Source: Trichococcus sp. K1Tr (lineage in GTDB: Bacteria; Bacillota; Bacilli; Lactobacillales; Aerococcaceae). Taken from it: a stretch of 64,000 nt of DNA. The DNA lies in contig NZ_JAQMHR010000009.1 in the NCBI RefSeq assembly GCF_028309625.1, positions 1 through 64,000 on the forward strand. Direction: 5' to 3'. The notes below the pieces were generated by a model. The model had not been told where the DNA came from, did no database searches, and saw nothing but the letters and a program-made list of their open reading frames with translations. Made by a program: the position numbers and the translations under genes. Of the stretch, positions 50,954-60,204 are shown piece after piece (positions within the stretch are counted from its first letter, which is position 1; each line of letters starts with the position of its first letter).

Positions 50954-52762
50954 TTATTTGAATTCAATAAAGAGGTAGAGATCTCCACCTATGAAATTCG
51001 GTGTGCGTTCCAAGGAATTGACCAAAATATTCATTCTGATGCGGTCATTTTCGGTGATAATCGTCGCATCCTCGATTGTCAGATTCCCTTTATCGAAGCC
51101 TGACGTTACAGACTGCTCGAAAATGGTATCGTACACTTCGCGGGTATTATAGGCAATCAGTTCCTGTCCTGCCGCATCCTTCAAAGTCAGAATATAGTAC
51201 TCGTCATCCAATCTTTTTTCCAATTTATATTGTTGGCCATTCGCTTCAAAATCGGTAGTTTCAACTGGGCTTGTTTCGACTTCGGAGTAGTAAAGATACT
51301 GGTGAAGCATAATATCAAAGCCTGCGATTCCGACGACGGGATCGGCATCCCAATTCAGGTAGACGAACTCGCCTTCGCCTTGCGGGTAATCCGTTTCGGA
51401 ATAGGTCATGTCAAATCCGTAGGTATCGCTGAAATCACTGTAGACATTGAAATCGCTCGGCAAGTAGGATACCTCTTTATTGTAGCCCATGTTGTCGATG
51501 TAGGAAGCGACCTTGGTGATGACGATCTTATCGCCGATGGAAACGTCACTTTTTGGAACGATTGCATTATCCACCAGCATATCATTTTCAATCAGTTTCC
51601 GTTCCAAAAAGCCAATCTGGTTATTCTTGCTGACAGTAAAGGCATCGATCGGCGGAATGATGGAAATGGCCGACAACACAAGCAAGGCGATGGCAATCAA
51701 ACCGTTATGCTTCGGTTTCATGAAACTGAAGATCACCCCGGCTATCGTCGCGAAGATTCCGAATAGGATAACATAGTAACGGCCGTGCGTGACGCCCATC
51801 TCCCTGATTTTCAGAAACGAAGCGATGGTTTGGAAGACGACGATCGGAATCAAGACCTTTGGAAAAATCTTGCGGAAAAGGTCAGCAAATTTATTCTGGA
51901 GATTGCAAGCAAGGATATAGACGATGATGACGATGATCGCATAGGAAACAAGCAGTGGCTCCAGAAGATTGGTTGTCCAGAACTCCCCTCCGATGTTCAT
52001 GACAACATAGATCACGAGAATCAACGTATAGATGGCCGTCAACGGGATGATGATGTAGGAAATCAGGATTTCCAGGAAACGCGGCACCATAAATTGACGA
52101 TCGAGCGTTTCCCCGCGTTTCGCCCACGCCTCATCCGGAATCATTTCTTCGCGTTTGCCCGGATAGAGCGGCGTCATCGACAAGAAATAGATCGGCGCAA
52201 ACAAGGAAGCGACGATATTCATAAGATGCGAGAGAATCTTGAAATCGATGTTGAAGAGCAGGTAATCAGTGGCATAGAAAATGGCGCTGATTCCGCCTGT
52301 CAACACTGCTGAAAAAAGTACGGTAGTAAAGAAAGCTTTCATAGCCGACAAAAAACTCCGGTGGAAAGGCACCTTCACACTTTTGATCGATGGTATCCAA
52401 ATAAAAGCAATCATGAGAGCGAACAGTGCCACACCCGTTTTTACACTTATGGCGATATTGTACTGCGTCTGCGGTCCGACCGCGAAGTAATAGCCGGTCG
52501 TAAGTAATACAGCCCCGCCCATCAGCAGATAGCGGGCATTCAGTTGCGTAAAGAAACGTTCATAAACCATTTGGCCGACGATGCTCAGCATGGCTCCCAC
52601 CAAAAAAGTGAACAGATAGCGGGCATAATCCTCGCGCGGATTTTCGATCATGAAGCTGTTCAACACTGCGACCGCGATCAAAAATAGCACGGTCAGTGGA
52701 TAACGACTGATGGAACGCCCCATTCCTTTGTAGGCTTTCCAAAACGCGTCTTTGAATTTCAT
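50954..52762 (-). CDS. DUF4153-like polytopic membrane protein
   Basis: A 602-residue protein. The first two-thirds (to about 380) hold roughly ten to twelve hydrophobic helices, starting SRYPLTVLFLIAVAVLNSFM. The rest (about 390-602) is a hydrophilic, probably extracellular beta-rich domain with many acidic and aromatic residues. The layout and the YPLTVLFLIAVAVLN start resemble DUF4153 proteins. AAAGGAG sits 8 bases before the ATG at 52762; a GTG nine bases upstream is too close to it. It is a single-gene unit with its own terminator. Function unknown. Confidence 0.72.
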   Translation of the reverse strand: MKFKDAFWKAYKGMGRSISRYPLTVLFLIAVAVLNSFMIENPREDYARYLFTFLVGAMLSIVGQMVYERFFTQLNARYLLMGGAVLLTTGYYFAVGPQTQYNIAISVKTGVALFALMIAFIWIPSIKSVKVPFHRSFLSAMKAFFTTVLFSAVLTGGISAIFYATDYLLFNIDFKILSHLMNIVASLFAPIYFLSMTPLYPGKREEMIPDEAWAKRGETLDRQFMVPRFLEILISYIIIPLTAIYTLILVIYVVMNIGGEFWTTNLLEPLLVSYAIIVIIVYILACNLQNKFADLFRKIFPKVLIPIVVFQTIASFLKIREMGVTHGRYYVILFGIFATIAGVIFSFMKPKHNGLIAIALLVLSAISIIPPIDAFTVSKNNQIGFLERKLIENDMLVDNAIVPKSDVSIGDKIVITKVASYIDNMGYNKEVSYLPSDFNVYSDFSDTYGFDMTYSETDYPQGEGEFVYLNWDADPVVGIAGFDIMLHQYLYYSEVETSPVETTDFEANGQQYKLEKRLDDEYYILTLKDAAGQELIAYNTREVYDTIFEQSVTSGFDKGNLTIEDATIITENDRIRMNILVNSLERTPNFIGGDLYLFIEFK

Positions 52763-52974
52763 TTTTGCCACTCCTTTCAGGCATTCGGATGATCGGATAG
52801 CATTCTTTTTTTTGAAACCATCCCCCTTTCTGCACCTATCCTTTGCACCCGTGTTACTTCTATTTGTTCCCGATGAAATCGTACAGTTTGCTTATCTTAA
52901 TTATGGATATTCAAGCGCACCTTTGTCAAATTTTGCGATGCCTTTATGGTCGTCGCTCCAAAAAATATGCCATC

Positions 52975-53005
52975 AAAAAAAGAGCATAGCTTTCGACTAT
53001 GCCCT
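52975..53005 (-). terminator. Terminator after the LDH-family gene
   Basis: On the minus strand GGGCATAG pairs with CTATGCTC around TCGAAAG, followed by a run of T. It starts 6 bases after the stop at 53011. Confidence 0.85.
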
Positions 53006-53010
53006 CCTTC

Positions 53011-53994
53011 TTAACTTTTGAACGGACCTGTTTTCGCATCCTTCATCGCCAATTGGATATAGTCGATGGAAGCATTTAATTTGGTGGTTTCCCACTCATC
53101 CAAAGCGACCCCGAATTGTTTTTCTACGCCGTTGCGGCCGATCAGGCAAGGCATGCTCAAAGCCACATCGCCGTCATGTCCGTACTGTCCGCGCAGAATC
53201 GTGCAGACGGGGTGGACGCTCTTTTCATCCAACAGGACCGCTTGCGCCAGGGTGATGGCGGATTGCGCAACCCCGGCATTCGTCCAACCTTTCCCGTTCA
53301 GCACATCATAGGCCGACTTCACGACCGCTGCCCCGATCGCTTCAGGATCCAATGTCTCCACTTCCGGGAAATAAGTTCCGAACTCATCATAGCGGATGCC
53401 GTTTATGGCCAAACGGCTCACCACCGGGAAGGCGGTAAATCCGTGCTCGCCCATCATATAGCCGGTCACGCTCTTGGGATCGACACCATACTGTTGCGCA
53501 ATCACTTTCCTCAGCCGGGCCGAGTCCAGCATCGTGCCTGTCCCGAAGATCCGTCCTTCCGGATAATCGAATTCGCTGGCTGCGATATAGGTTACCGTGT
53601 CCAATGGATTCGTGATCAGGATGACGATGGCTTCTTTTGTATATTTTACGATTTCGGCCATGACTTCCCGGATGACCGCCGCATTTTTCCCAGTCAAGGA
53701 GGCGCGATCCGGGATGGCATTCGGATTCTTATCATCCTTCAGGACACTCGGTCCGGCCGCGATGATGATGACGTCCGCATCCGCGCAATCGACGTAATCC
53801 CCGGCATGTACATCCACATTGGACATATAGGTCAACGCGGTCGCATGCGCCTGATCCAAGGCTTCCCCATGGGCAACATCCTTCAGAATATCGATCGTCG
53901 CGATTTCCGCAAATAACCGCAATTTCATCGCGTCGGCCAACACATAGGAACCTACGTGACCCACACCCACCACAACAAGTTTATTTTTGTGCAT
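53011..53994 (-). CDS. Lactate/malate-family L-2-hydroxyacid dehydrogenase
   Basis: A 327-residue NAD-dependent dehydrogenase. VVVGVGHVGSYVLADAM is the Rossmann turn, GTGTMLDSARLRKVIA holds the catalytic Asp and substrate-binding Arg, and YMMGEHGFTAFP has the proton-relay His. The mobile substrate loop, PSVLKDDKNPNAIPDRASL, is longer than and lacks the QKPGE of ordinary lactate dehydrogenases. A bulkier substrate, as for L-2-hydroxyisocaproate dehydrogenase, is therefore possible. The ATG at 53994 follows GGAGGGG. It stands alone with its own terminator. Confidence 0.85.
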   Translation of the reverse strand: MHKNKLVVVGVGHVGSYVLADAMKLRLFAEIATIDILKDVAHGEALDQAHATALTYMSNVDVHAGDYVDCADADVIIIAAGPSVLKDDKNPNAIPDRASLTGKNAAVIREVMAEIVKYTKEAIVILITNPLDTVTYIAASEFDYPEGRIFGTGTMLDSARLRKVIAQQYGVDPKSVTGYMMGEHGFTAFPVVSRLAINGIRYDEFGTYFPEVETLDPEAIGAAVVKSAYDVLNGKGWTNAGVAQSAITLAQAVLLDEKSVHPVCTILRGQYGHDGDVALSMPCLIGRNGVEKQFGVALDEWETTKLNASIDYIQLAMKDAKTGPFKS

Positions 53995-54152
53995 CTTTTC
54001 CCCTCCAGTTCTCATCATACTTTCATCTTAGCACCTTTTCGGCGATTTATCACATGTATTTCGCGAAAGTGGACAAGCCTTGATGCCGGCTTGCAATAAT
54101 CCGCCGGTCCGAGTACTATGGAAGCAACATCACCAAGAGGAGCATACGTTAA

Positions 54153-54809
54153 ATGGAAAAGTTTGTGGAAGCTTTAAAACAAAAAATTCGCAGTAAAGAG
54201 GGCTTGTCCCCCAAGATGCAGGATATTCTGGATGCTTGCGTCGTGCTGTTCTCGACGAAAGGATTCTCCAACACCAGCACAAAGGACATCGCAAAAGCAG
54301 CCAATGTTGCTGAAGGGACCATCTACAAGCACTTCGGGACGAAGGAAAATTTACTTTACGCTACGATTTTCCCGATTCTGCGCGATATCATTTCAACGGA
54401 AGCGCTCACCCAAGTGCAGCAGTTCCGCAACTCTGCAGAGAATGCGCCATTTGAGCGGTTCGTGGAATTCATCGTGCGCAAGGATGTTATGATGCCCGAA
54501 GAGCATTTCCAGTCAGGAAAGATTTTTCTCACTGAAATGATGTACGATAAACAGCGTTGCCAAGAGTTCATCACCATGATCCCCAAGGACTTGATAGAAG
54601 GCATTTATGCGATCCTCGACGGCTACAAAGAGAAAAATGAAATCGTCGATTGGCCGAACCCCGTCATTTGGCAATTCATCATGAGCATCCTGTTCGGTAA
54701 TCACCTGACCCATTACGTCCTTTTCACGGATACAAAGCGCGACAAAGAAGCCGAAATCGCTTATTTGACCCAACAGATCGTCAAAGGCCTCAGACCCGAT
54801 GAGCAATAG
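54153..54809 (+). CDS. TetR-family transcriptional regulator
   Basis: A 218-residue regulator. The N-terminal helix-turn-helix (about 20-70) contains TSTKDIAKAANVAEGTIYKH and the C-terminal ligand domain is all-helical. It lies 105 bases upstream of a MacB-type exporter on the same strand. A palindrome in that gap is a likely operator. AAGAGGAG precedes the ATG. It probably represses the exporter until a ligand, perhaps the exported compound, binds. Confidence 0.87.
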   Translation: MEKFVEALKQKIRSKEGLSPKMQDILDACVVLFSTKGFSNTSTKDIAKAANVAEGTIYKHFGTKENLLYATIFPILRDIISTEALTQVQQFRNSAENAPFERFVEFIVRKDVMMPEEHFQSGKIFLTEMMYDKQRCQEFITMIPKDLIEGIYAILDGYKEKNEIVDWPNPVIWQFIMSILFGNHLTHYVLFTDTKRDKEAEIAYLTQQIVKGLRPDEQ

Positions 54810-54811
54810 CA

Positions 54812-54870
54812 TTGACAGCCCTTTGCCGAATCGCTATACTTGACTAATCGCATAGTGAGTAAATGCTCAC
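54812..54870 (+). promoter_or_regulatory. Exporter promoter with TetR-type operator
   Basis: TTGACA (54812-54817), a 17-base spacer and TATACT (54835-54840) form a strong promoter starting right after the TetR stop. The palindrome GTGAG-TAAATG-CTCAC (54855-54870) lies just downstream of the expected start point, where a bound repressor would block transcription. Confidence 0.8.
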
Positions 54871-54914
54871 TCATCGTCGTTTCTTTTAAAATAACAAGGA
54901 GGCATCCGATAACT

Positions 54915-56936
54915 ATGGCTTTTGTCGAACTAAAAAATCTGAATAAATATTACCCGATCAGCGGCTCGGAAGATTTCCAGGCACTGAAGGACGTCAACCT
55001 TTCCTTGGACAAGGGCGAATTGGTCTCAATCGTCGGGGAGTCCGGCAGCGGGAAGTCGACCTTGATGAACCTATTGGGCGGTCTGGACAGCCAGTTCACA
55101 GGCGAAATAACCATTGACGGCCAAAACATGAGCACGTTCAAGGAAAAAGATTTCGTGAATTACCACAAAGAAAAAATCGGCTTCGTTTTCCAGAGTTTCA
55201 ACCTTGTTTCCCACCTGAGTGTGCTGGATAACGTCACATTGGCGATGACGCTTTCGAACGTCGACAAAAAAACGCGGGTCGCAAGGGCAAGAGAAGTCCT
55301 GAAGCAACTTGGCCTTGACGACCAATACAAAAAGAAACCTAGCCAGTTATCCGGCGGGCAAAAGCAGCGTGTGGCCATCGCCCGTGCGTTAGTCAATGAT
55401 CCTGATATCATCATTGCGGATGAACCTACCGGAGCCTTGGACTCACAGACGACGGATCAGGTGCTGGACATCATCCAGGACATCGCCAAAACCGGCAAGT
55501 TGGTCATCATGGTCACCCACTCGGAGAAAGTAGCGGCCCGTTCCACGCGCGTCGTCACGATCGATGACGGAAAAATCATCGGCGATATCCGTCAAGGCGA
55601 AATCGCCTTGCACGACAACGCGTTTGAACTGCAGCAGAAAAGTAAGAGCAAAAATCTCACTTTTTTTGCAGCAATCCGCTTAGCCCTTCTTAATATGAAG
55701 GAAAAATTGGCCCGGAACATCCTGATAGCTCTCGGCGGCAGCATCGGTATCATGAGCATTATCGTAATGCTGTCCCTTGGCGAAGGGGTCAATGACTACC
55801 TGACCGAAACGATGAACGCCAACGTCAATCCGCTCGTCAGCGAAGTGCGGATGCCCATCGTGATGGAAACCAACAACAGCGAGAACACTGATTCATCCAT
55901 GATGATCATGACCCCGGCCGGTGCGGAGATACCTGCCGGTTCTGCGCCATCGGGTCCTCCAGCCGGCGTGACACAATCCGATCCGTTCGGAGAAGAGAAC
56001 CTGGAGGAATTGCGGAACATCCCGCATGTCGCCGAAGTCAATCAGGCCTACACTTCGCTTACGATCGGCAGCGACAACGTCATCTTTGAAGAGAATAAAT
56101 ATTCCTTCATGACTTTCGGGACGACCTCTGGCATGACCGATTCCAATATCCTGTACGGCGCGTTCCCTGAAGAAGGCGAAATCCTGATCACAGAAGGCAT
56201 CGCCAACCAGATGGGCGCTACTGCGGAAGCAGCCATCGGAAAAGAAGTGACCCTCGACGTAACCATAGACGGTGATTCCTTGGAAAAAAATTACATCATC
56301 AGCGGTATTTACACGGCCGGCCAAGCCATCGGCGCATTCGAGTCTGTATACATGTCGGCTGATTCCTTTGAAACATTGACCGCAGAGAACAATATGGAAG
56401 TGAAGCCCAATGTTGTCTACTTGGTATCCGACGATCCTGACAATACCCAAGCCATCAAAGATGAAGTAGCTGCCCTAGGTTACCGCGGTTCTTCAGCGGA
56501 TGCCCTGGCTTCCACTTTCACCCAGATGCTGGATATCTTCACCTATATCCTTTCCGGGGTTGCCGGCATCTCCTTGTTCGTGTCCGCCATCATGATTTTG
56601 ACGGTGCTCTACATCAGCGTTGTGGAACGCACACAAGAAATCGGCGTCATCAAAGCAATCGGCGGCCGGAAGAAAGATATCCGCCGCATCTTCGTTTCCG
56701 AGTCCTTCCTGATCGGTCTGTTCAGCGGAATTCTGGGCGTAGGCATCGCCTACCTCATCACCGTTGTCGGAAACATTGTTGTGGAGAATCTGTTTGACAC
56801 GGCCATCCTGAATATGACACCGGCCTTTGCGGTATTCGGAATCGTCACCAGCGTGATCATCAGCATGGTAGCCGGCCTGATGCCTGCCCAAAAAGCAGCC
56901 CGCCTCGACCCAGTAGAAGCCCTCCGCCACGATTAA
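54915..56936 (+). CDS. MacB-type ABC exporter, ATPase-permease fusion
   Basis: A 673-residue single-chain ABC exporter. The ATPase domain (about 1-235) has Walker [10 protein letters not shown] (41-49), signature LSGGQ and Walker [13 protein letters not shown] linker leads to the first membrane helix ([22 protein letters not shown]), an extracellular MacB periplasmic-type domain (about 310-530) and three C-terminal FtsX helices. The ATG at 54915 follows AAGGAGGC at a rather long spacing; the open frame upstream covers the promoter. Such fusions are common in lactic acid bacteria. With the TetR gene it suggests inducible export of a peptide or drug. Confidence 0.9.
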   Translation: MAFVELKNLNKYYPISGSEDFQALKDVNLSLDKGELVSIVGESGSGKSTLMNLLGGLDSQFTGEITIDGQNMSTFKEKDFVNYHKEKIGFVFQSFNLVSHLSVLDNVTLAMTLSNVDKKTRVARAREVLKQLGLDDQYKKKPSQLSGGQKQRVAIARALVNDPDIIIADEPTGALDSQTTDQVLDIIQDIAKTGKLVIMVTHSEKVAARSTRVVTIDDGKIIGDIRQGEIALHDNAFELQQKSKSKNLTFFAAIRLALLNMKEKLARNILIALGGSIGIMSIIVMLSLGEGVNDYLTETMNANVNPLVSEVRMPIVMETNNSENTDSSMMIMTPAGAEIPAGSAPSGPPAGVTQSDPFGEENLEELRNIPHVAEVNQAYTSLTIGSDNVIFEENKYSFMTFGTTSGMTDSNILYGAFPEEGEILITEGIANQMGATAEAAIGKEVTLDVTIDGDSLEKNYIISGIYTAGQAIGAFESVYMSADSFETLTAENNMEVKPNVVYLVSDDPDNTQAIKDEVAALGYRGSSADALASTFTQMLDIFTYILSGVAGISLFVSAIMILTVLYISVVERTQEIGVIKAIGGRKKDIRRIFVSESFLIGLFSGILGVGIAYLITVVGNIVVENLFDTAILNMTPAFAVFGIVTSVIISMVAGLMPAQKAARLDPVEALRHD

Positions 56937-57069
56937 GATCAGAACTCAACTATAAGGATACGATGAATCGCGGAACCCTCTGCAATTCAGAGTTCAACTA
57001 CGAGAACCCAAAAGAAGCAGCCGGACATTTTGTCGCAATGTCATTAACTTAAGGGTATTGACAAATTAG

Positions 57070-57119
57070 AGACAGGTGGAAATGGGAGAGAAATTCTCTC
57101 ATTTCCACCTGTCTCTTTC
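57070..57119. terminator. Terminator inside the left tip of the IS
   Basis: A perfect long inverted repeat with arms AGAGACAGGTGGAAATG and CATTTCCACCTGTCTCT around a GAGAG/CTCTC inner stem, followed by TTTC. It would stop exporter transcripts entering the IS. Confidence 0.85.
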
Positions 57120-57273
57120 GTTTCTGACAATCGAAGGCACAACGAAGCAAGGCAGCTCCATGAAAAAAGTTGCCCTAATACCTTCATTCCCGGATAATTA
57201 TGACATGGTACTGTAAAAGCCCATACCTATGGTCTTTTTATCAACCAGGTAATAATTTTATCGGGAATCCAGG

Positions 57274-58605
57274 CTAATATGTGTAACGATAAGAACGTTT
57301 GGATTTGTTCACAGGGGTCTTCCTTTTGACCGACCTGTGTGGGCGGACGGGGACAAGGTGTTTGGTAAGCAGTTCGCTCATTTGTTCGAAACTTTCTCTC
57401 CGTTGTTCGCGTGTTTCGCCCATGAACGATCGGATAAAATAGGTTTTCACGATTCCGATAGCGATGCTGAGATTTTGCTTCATTTCATATTTATAACGTT
57501 CTTGGGGTATTGCTCTTGTTTCGCTCACTTCGATCAGGTGAAGCATCGTCAGGTTGTACAACCAGACACTACAATAAATGTCCTGAAGGATCAGTCGTTC
57601 CCGGTTGCCACTAAACTCCTCTAACTTCATCCGGTTTTTCAGGACGTTGTAGGCAGTTTCGATTCCCCACCTCAAACGGTACACTTCATTCAAGTCGTCA
57701 AATGGAAATTCCTCGGGTGTTAAATTCGTCAAAAGGACTTCGTCCTCTATCTTCTCGCTATCTTGCTTGCGAAGCGGGATTTTTACAAACCGCAAGGGAT
57801 AAACCGTACTCATCAAGGTCGCCCGGAAAGTCCTGTCATTCCGGTAGTCGTTTGTCTGGGAACGATTAAAGGTGACTTCAAAGGTTTGGTCTTGCCCGAC
57901 AGAAAGCTGGCTGGAATAGCGCTTTAAGTTCTGGTGATCCATCCGCATCACAAATTTCTGCCCGTCCTGGATCAGTTGGTTGACCAAGCGCATCGAAAAA
58001 TAGCCGCGATCAAACACGGTGAGGGTAGGCTGCCGGAGCGTTTCTTTCAATATGTAGAGGTGTTGCGAAGCAGAGGCACGCTCGCTGCTCTTGTACGGAC
58101 CGACAAACGTGTCAATCGCCAATTTGTTGATACAATCATAAAGCAGTGAGACGGATGCCATCACCGGATTGGCGGATACCTTGGGGTTACGAGCCACACC
58201 GTATTTTCTGGCGTTTTCCTCTGTGGAGGGCAGGATGATGTCAGAGCCGTCTATCGCGGTCACGATGTAGCCGTTCAGCTTGACCAACTGGTCATCGTTC
58301 TCTTCATAAACCATGGACATGTAGTCAGTCATCATCAACCGGATGGCTTTGGGGTTGTAGTTCATTCGGGCCTTATAAAAAGCGACGGTCGAAATATCCA
58401 GGGGTTTCCCCTGGTCCTCGTAAAAATTTAAGAGTTCGCAAAATTGTGAGTTCCCCTTTTGCGCAAACATTTGAAGCATCAAGGCGATGGGAGTTGTTTT
58501 CCTTTTTCGGGTAAAGGCTTGTGGGTTCCCTTCACGGATATCTTCCAGATAAATAGTTTGGGCTTCCTCAATATATTCCTGAAATGCCATCAGTTGGACC
58601 GTCAT
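57274..58605 (-). CDS. IS4-family transposase
   Basis: A 443-residue DDE transposase. AIDGSDIILP carries the first Asp, LTVFDRGYFSMRLVNQLI the second, and YRLRWGIETAYNVLKNRMKL holds the Y-x(2)-R-x(3)-E-x(6)-K signature of IS4 elements with the catalytic Glu. AAAGGAG lies 8 bases before the ATG at 58605; a GTG at 58614 is too close to it. The reading frame is intact, so the element may still be active. The C-terminus is very basic. Confidence 0.92.
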   Translation of the reverse strand: MTVQLMAFQEYIEEAQTIYLEDIREGNPQAFTRKRKTTPIALMLQMFAQKGNSQFCELLNFYEDQGKPLDISTVAFYKARMNYNPKAIRLMMTDYMSMVYEENDDQLVKLNGYIVTAIDGSDIILPSTEENARKYGVARNPKVSANPVMASVSLLYDCINKLAIDTFVGPYKSSERASASQHLYILKETLRQPTLTVFDRGYFSMRLVNQLIQDGQKFVMRMDHQNLKRYSSQLSVGQDQTFEVTFNRSQTNDYRNDRTFRATLMSTVYPLRFVKIPLRKQDSEKIEDEVLLTNLTPEEFPFDDLNEVYRLRWGIETAYNVLKNRMKLEEFSGNRERLILQDIYCSVWLYNLTMLHLIEVSETRAIPQERYKYEMKQNLSIAIGIVKTYFIRSFMGETREQRRESFEQMSELLTKHLVPVRPHRSVKRKTPVNKSKRSYRYTY

Positions 58606-58696
58606 TTTGAACACTCCTTTTAAATTACAGACTATTCTCCCTACATTAAGTATAACGGGAAATCTGGAGAGGAGGGAAAAATTCCTCCTCTCATCA

Positions 58697-58743
58697 ATAA
58701 AAAAAGGCGAGAATGCATAATGAATGCATCCTCGCCTTTTTTT
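58697..58743. terminator. Terminator inside the right tip of the IS
   Basis: Arms AAAAAAAGGCGAG-ATGCAT and ATGCAT-CTCGCCTTTTTTT around AATGA. It shields the transposase promoter from transcripts of the flanking gene. Confidence 0.85.
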
Positions 58744-58800
58744 CAGTTGTCAAGCTGCTTAAGTTAATGACATTGCATTTTGTCGGCTGCTTCTTTTTAT

Positions 58801-60204
58801 TTACTCCGCAAGTCGGATCTGCGCATAGAAGGCGTTCATCTGGTCGGCCAATTCATCCTCCTGCATTTCATGGAAGATGTTCATCACATTATACAAGTAT
58901 CGCAACAACCAATCAAACGCATCCTTCTTCAGGGTAACCCCTACCTTCATTTCTTCCTCAATCTCTTTATGCAACGCATCGACCCAATGGTCCCCCAGAA
59001 CAATACGCACCCGTTGAAACTGCTCCCGGAAAAGCTGCTCAGTGGAAACTTCGCCCTCCCCCGACATCCATTTGTTGCGATTTGCACTGCGGTAATAACG
59101 AGGGATGAATTGCTTGAAATAAGGATCGGATTGTTGCAGCAGGAAAAAGGCTGCTTCATATTTCCGGTCGGTTATGTAACTATCCAACAAATAGGAAACC
59201 AAAATATCCCGAAAATCGATCGACAGTTTACGGACAACCAAATCCTTGTAAGTATCATTTATGGGCACAATGTCCAACTTAGTGTACAGCGGTTGCCTAC
59301 TTGCCCCCACCACCAATTCTTCGCGTTCCAACAGCTTGTGCGCCTCTTCTTTCGCTTTGGTATGCATACCCCGGGATCGAAAAACGACGAAACGGACCCA
59401 TTTCAGCAACGCGCCTTCTTCAGCCGTCAGCTGAATGTCCGGATTACCATCCAAAACCGCGGCAAAATTTTCCAATTTCCGGACGGTATCTGCATAATCA
59501 TGATGCTCCCACTGGATATAGCTCGTCTCATCCTTTTCGTAACGGAAGCTGATGAAAATCATCTGAAGCCACAGTTTTTTTATGTCAGAATAACTGACGC
59601 GGTAATGTAACTGTTGCAGCAACACTTCTTCCATCTGCGCCTTGATTCTGTTGCGCTCCCAACCTGATCCGATTGCTTCAGCTTCAAAAAGCTGAACGAG
59701 TTCAATCGACTTCCTAACATTATATTTGTTTTCTGTCATTAATTTGTTTACAATAGGCCTGAGAATGAGGTGTGATAACTTCGCTTGATTCTTGAAATAA
59801 GGGAAAATAAAATAATCTTCATTCATCCTTTTACGCAAAATCCCCGTATGCAAGGGCTGGTGCCCAAGAGGACCGATTATCGGCGAAAAGTCCTTTAACT
59901 CATATTCTCCTTCCATGAATTCCAAGTTCGCATGATTGAAAGGATATCCCGCAGGAAAGTTTTGTTTGTAGTAGAAAAGATACCACTCATGCGCTTCCTG
60001 TTCGTTCAGCAGCAGTCGATCCACAGCGATTTCCTCATCAGCAAATCGCTTCGCAAAACGTTGCACTTCATGGGACAATCGATAATATTGTTGCGTATGC
60101 AGGAAATCATGCAACGTGTGCTCTGTCACCGCGACTTTGTCAGCCAGTACATAGTCATGAATCGCGTAATAATACTCAAAAAACAGGTCGTAATCGCCTT
60201 TCAT
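58801..60204 (-). CDS. Protein of unknown function, 467 residues
   Basis: A soluble, mostly helical protein without a signal peptide. It is rich in aromatic and charged residues with repeated helix patterns (for example YFFEYYYAIHDY-like starts, LENFAAVLDG, YLLDSYITDRKYEAAFFLLQ) that recall TPR-like helical repeats. I recognise no family or catalytic motif. The ATG at 60204 (MKGDYDLFFEYY) has GGAGGTG upstream; a GTG nine bases earlier overlaps that site. Its former terminator is the one split by the IS4 element, so its message may now run into the IS hairpin. Confidence 0.65.
   Translation of the reverse strand: MKGDYDLFFEYYYAIHDYVLADKVAVTEHTLHDFLHTQQYYRLSHEVQRFAKRFADEEIAVDRLLLNEQEAHEWYLFYYKQNFPAGYPFNHANLEFMEGEYELKDFSPIIGPLGHQPLHTGILRKRMNEDYFIFPYFKNQAKLSHLILRPIVNKLMTENKYNVRKSIELVQLFEAEAIGSGWERNRIKAQMEEVLLQQLHYRVSYSDIKKLWLQMIFISFRYEKDETSYIQWEHHDYADTVRKLENFAAVLDGNPDIQLTAEEGALLKWVRFVVFRSRGMHTKAKEEAHKLLEREELVVGASRQPLYTKLDIVPINDTYKDLVVRKLSIDFRDILVSYLLDSYITDRKYEAAFFLLQQSDPYFKQFIPRYYRSANRNKWMSGEGEVSTEQLFREQFQRVRIVLGDHWVDALHKEIEEEMKVGVTLKKDAFDWLLRYLYNVMNIFHEMQEDELADQMNAFYAQIRLAE

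Larger units (their letters stand above)
57036..58775 (-). mobile_element. Complete IS4-family insertion sequence
   Basis: Length 1740 bases. Terminal inverted repeats start CAATGTCATTAACTTAAG at both ends (57036 onward, and the complement ending at 58775), with a further TTGACAA match. The 10-bp direct repeat CATTTTGTCG flanks the element exactly (57026-57035 and 58776-58785), as expected of a target duplication. Inside each tip is a strong terminator hairpin (57070-57119 and about 58697-58743) that would isolate the transposase gene from outside transcription. One gene, complete. Confidence 0.93.
57011..58795. terminator. Terminator split by the IS4 element
   Basis: Removing the IS and one target copy rejoins AAAAGAAGCAGCCGGACATTTTGTCG with GCTGCTTCTTTTT. 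This gives arms AAGAAGCAGCCG and CGGCTGCTTCTT around a short loop with flanking A and T runs, a classic bidirectional terminator between the convergent exporter gene and the gene at 58801. The IS sits in the loop, so the arms are now 1.75 kb apart (57011-57024 and 58782-58795). Confidence 0.75.
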
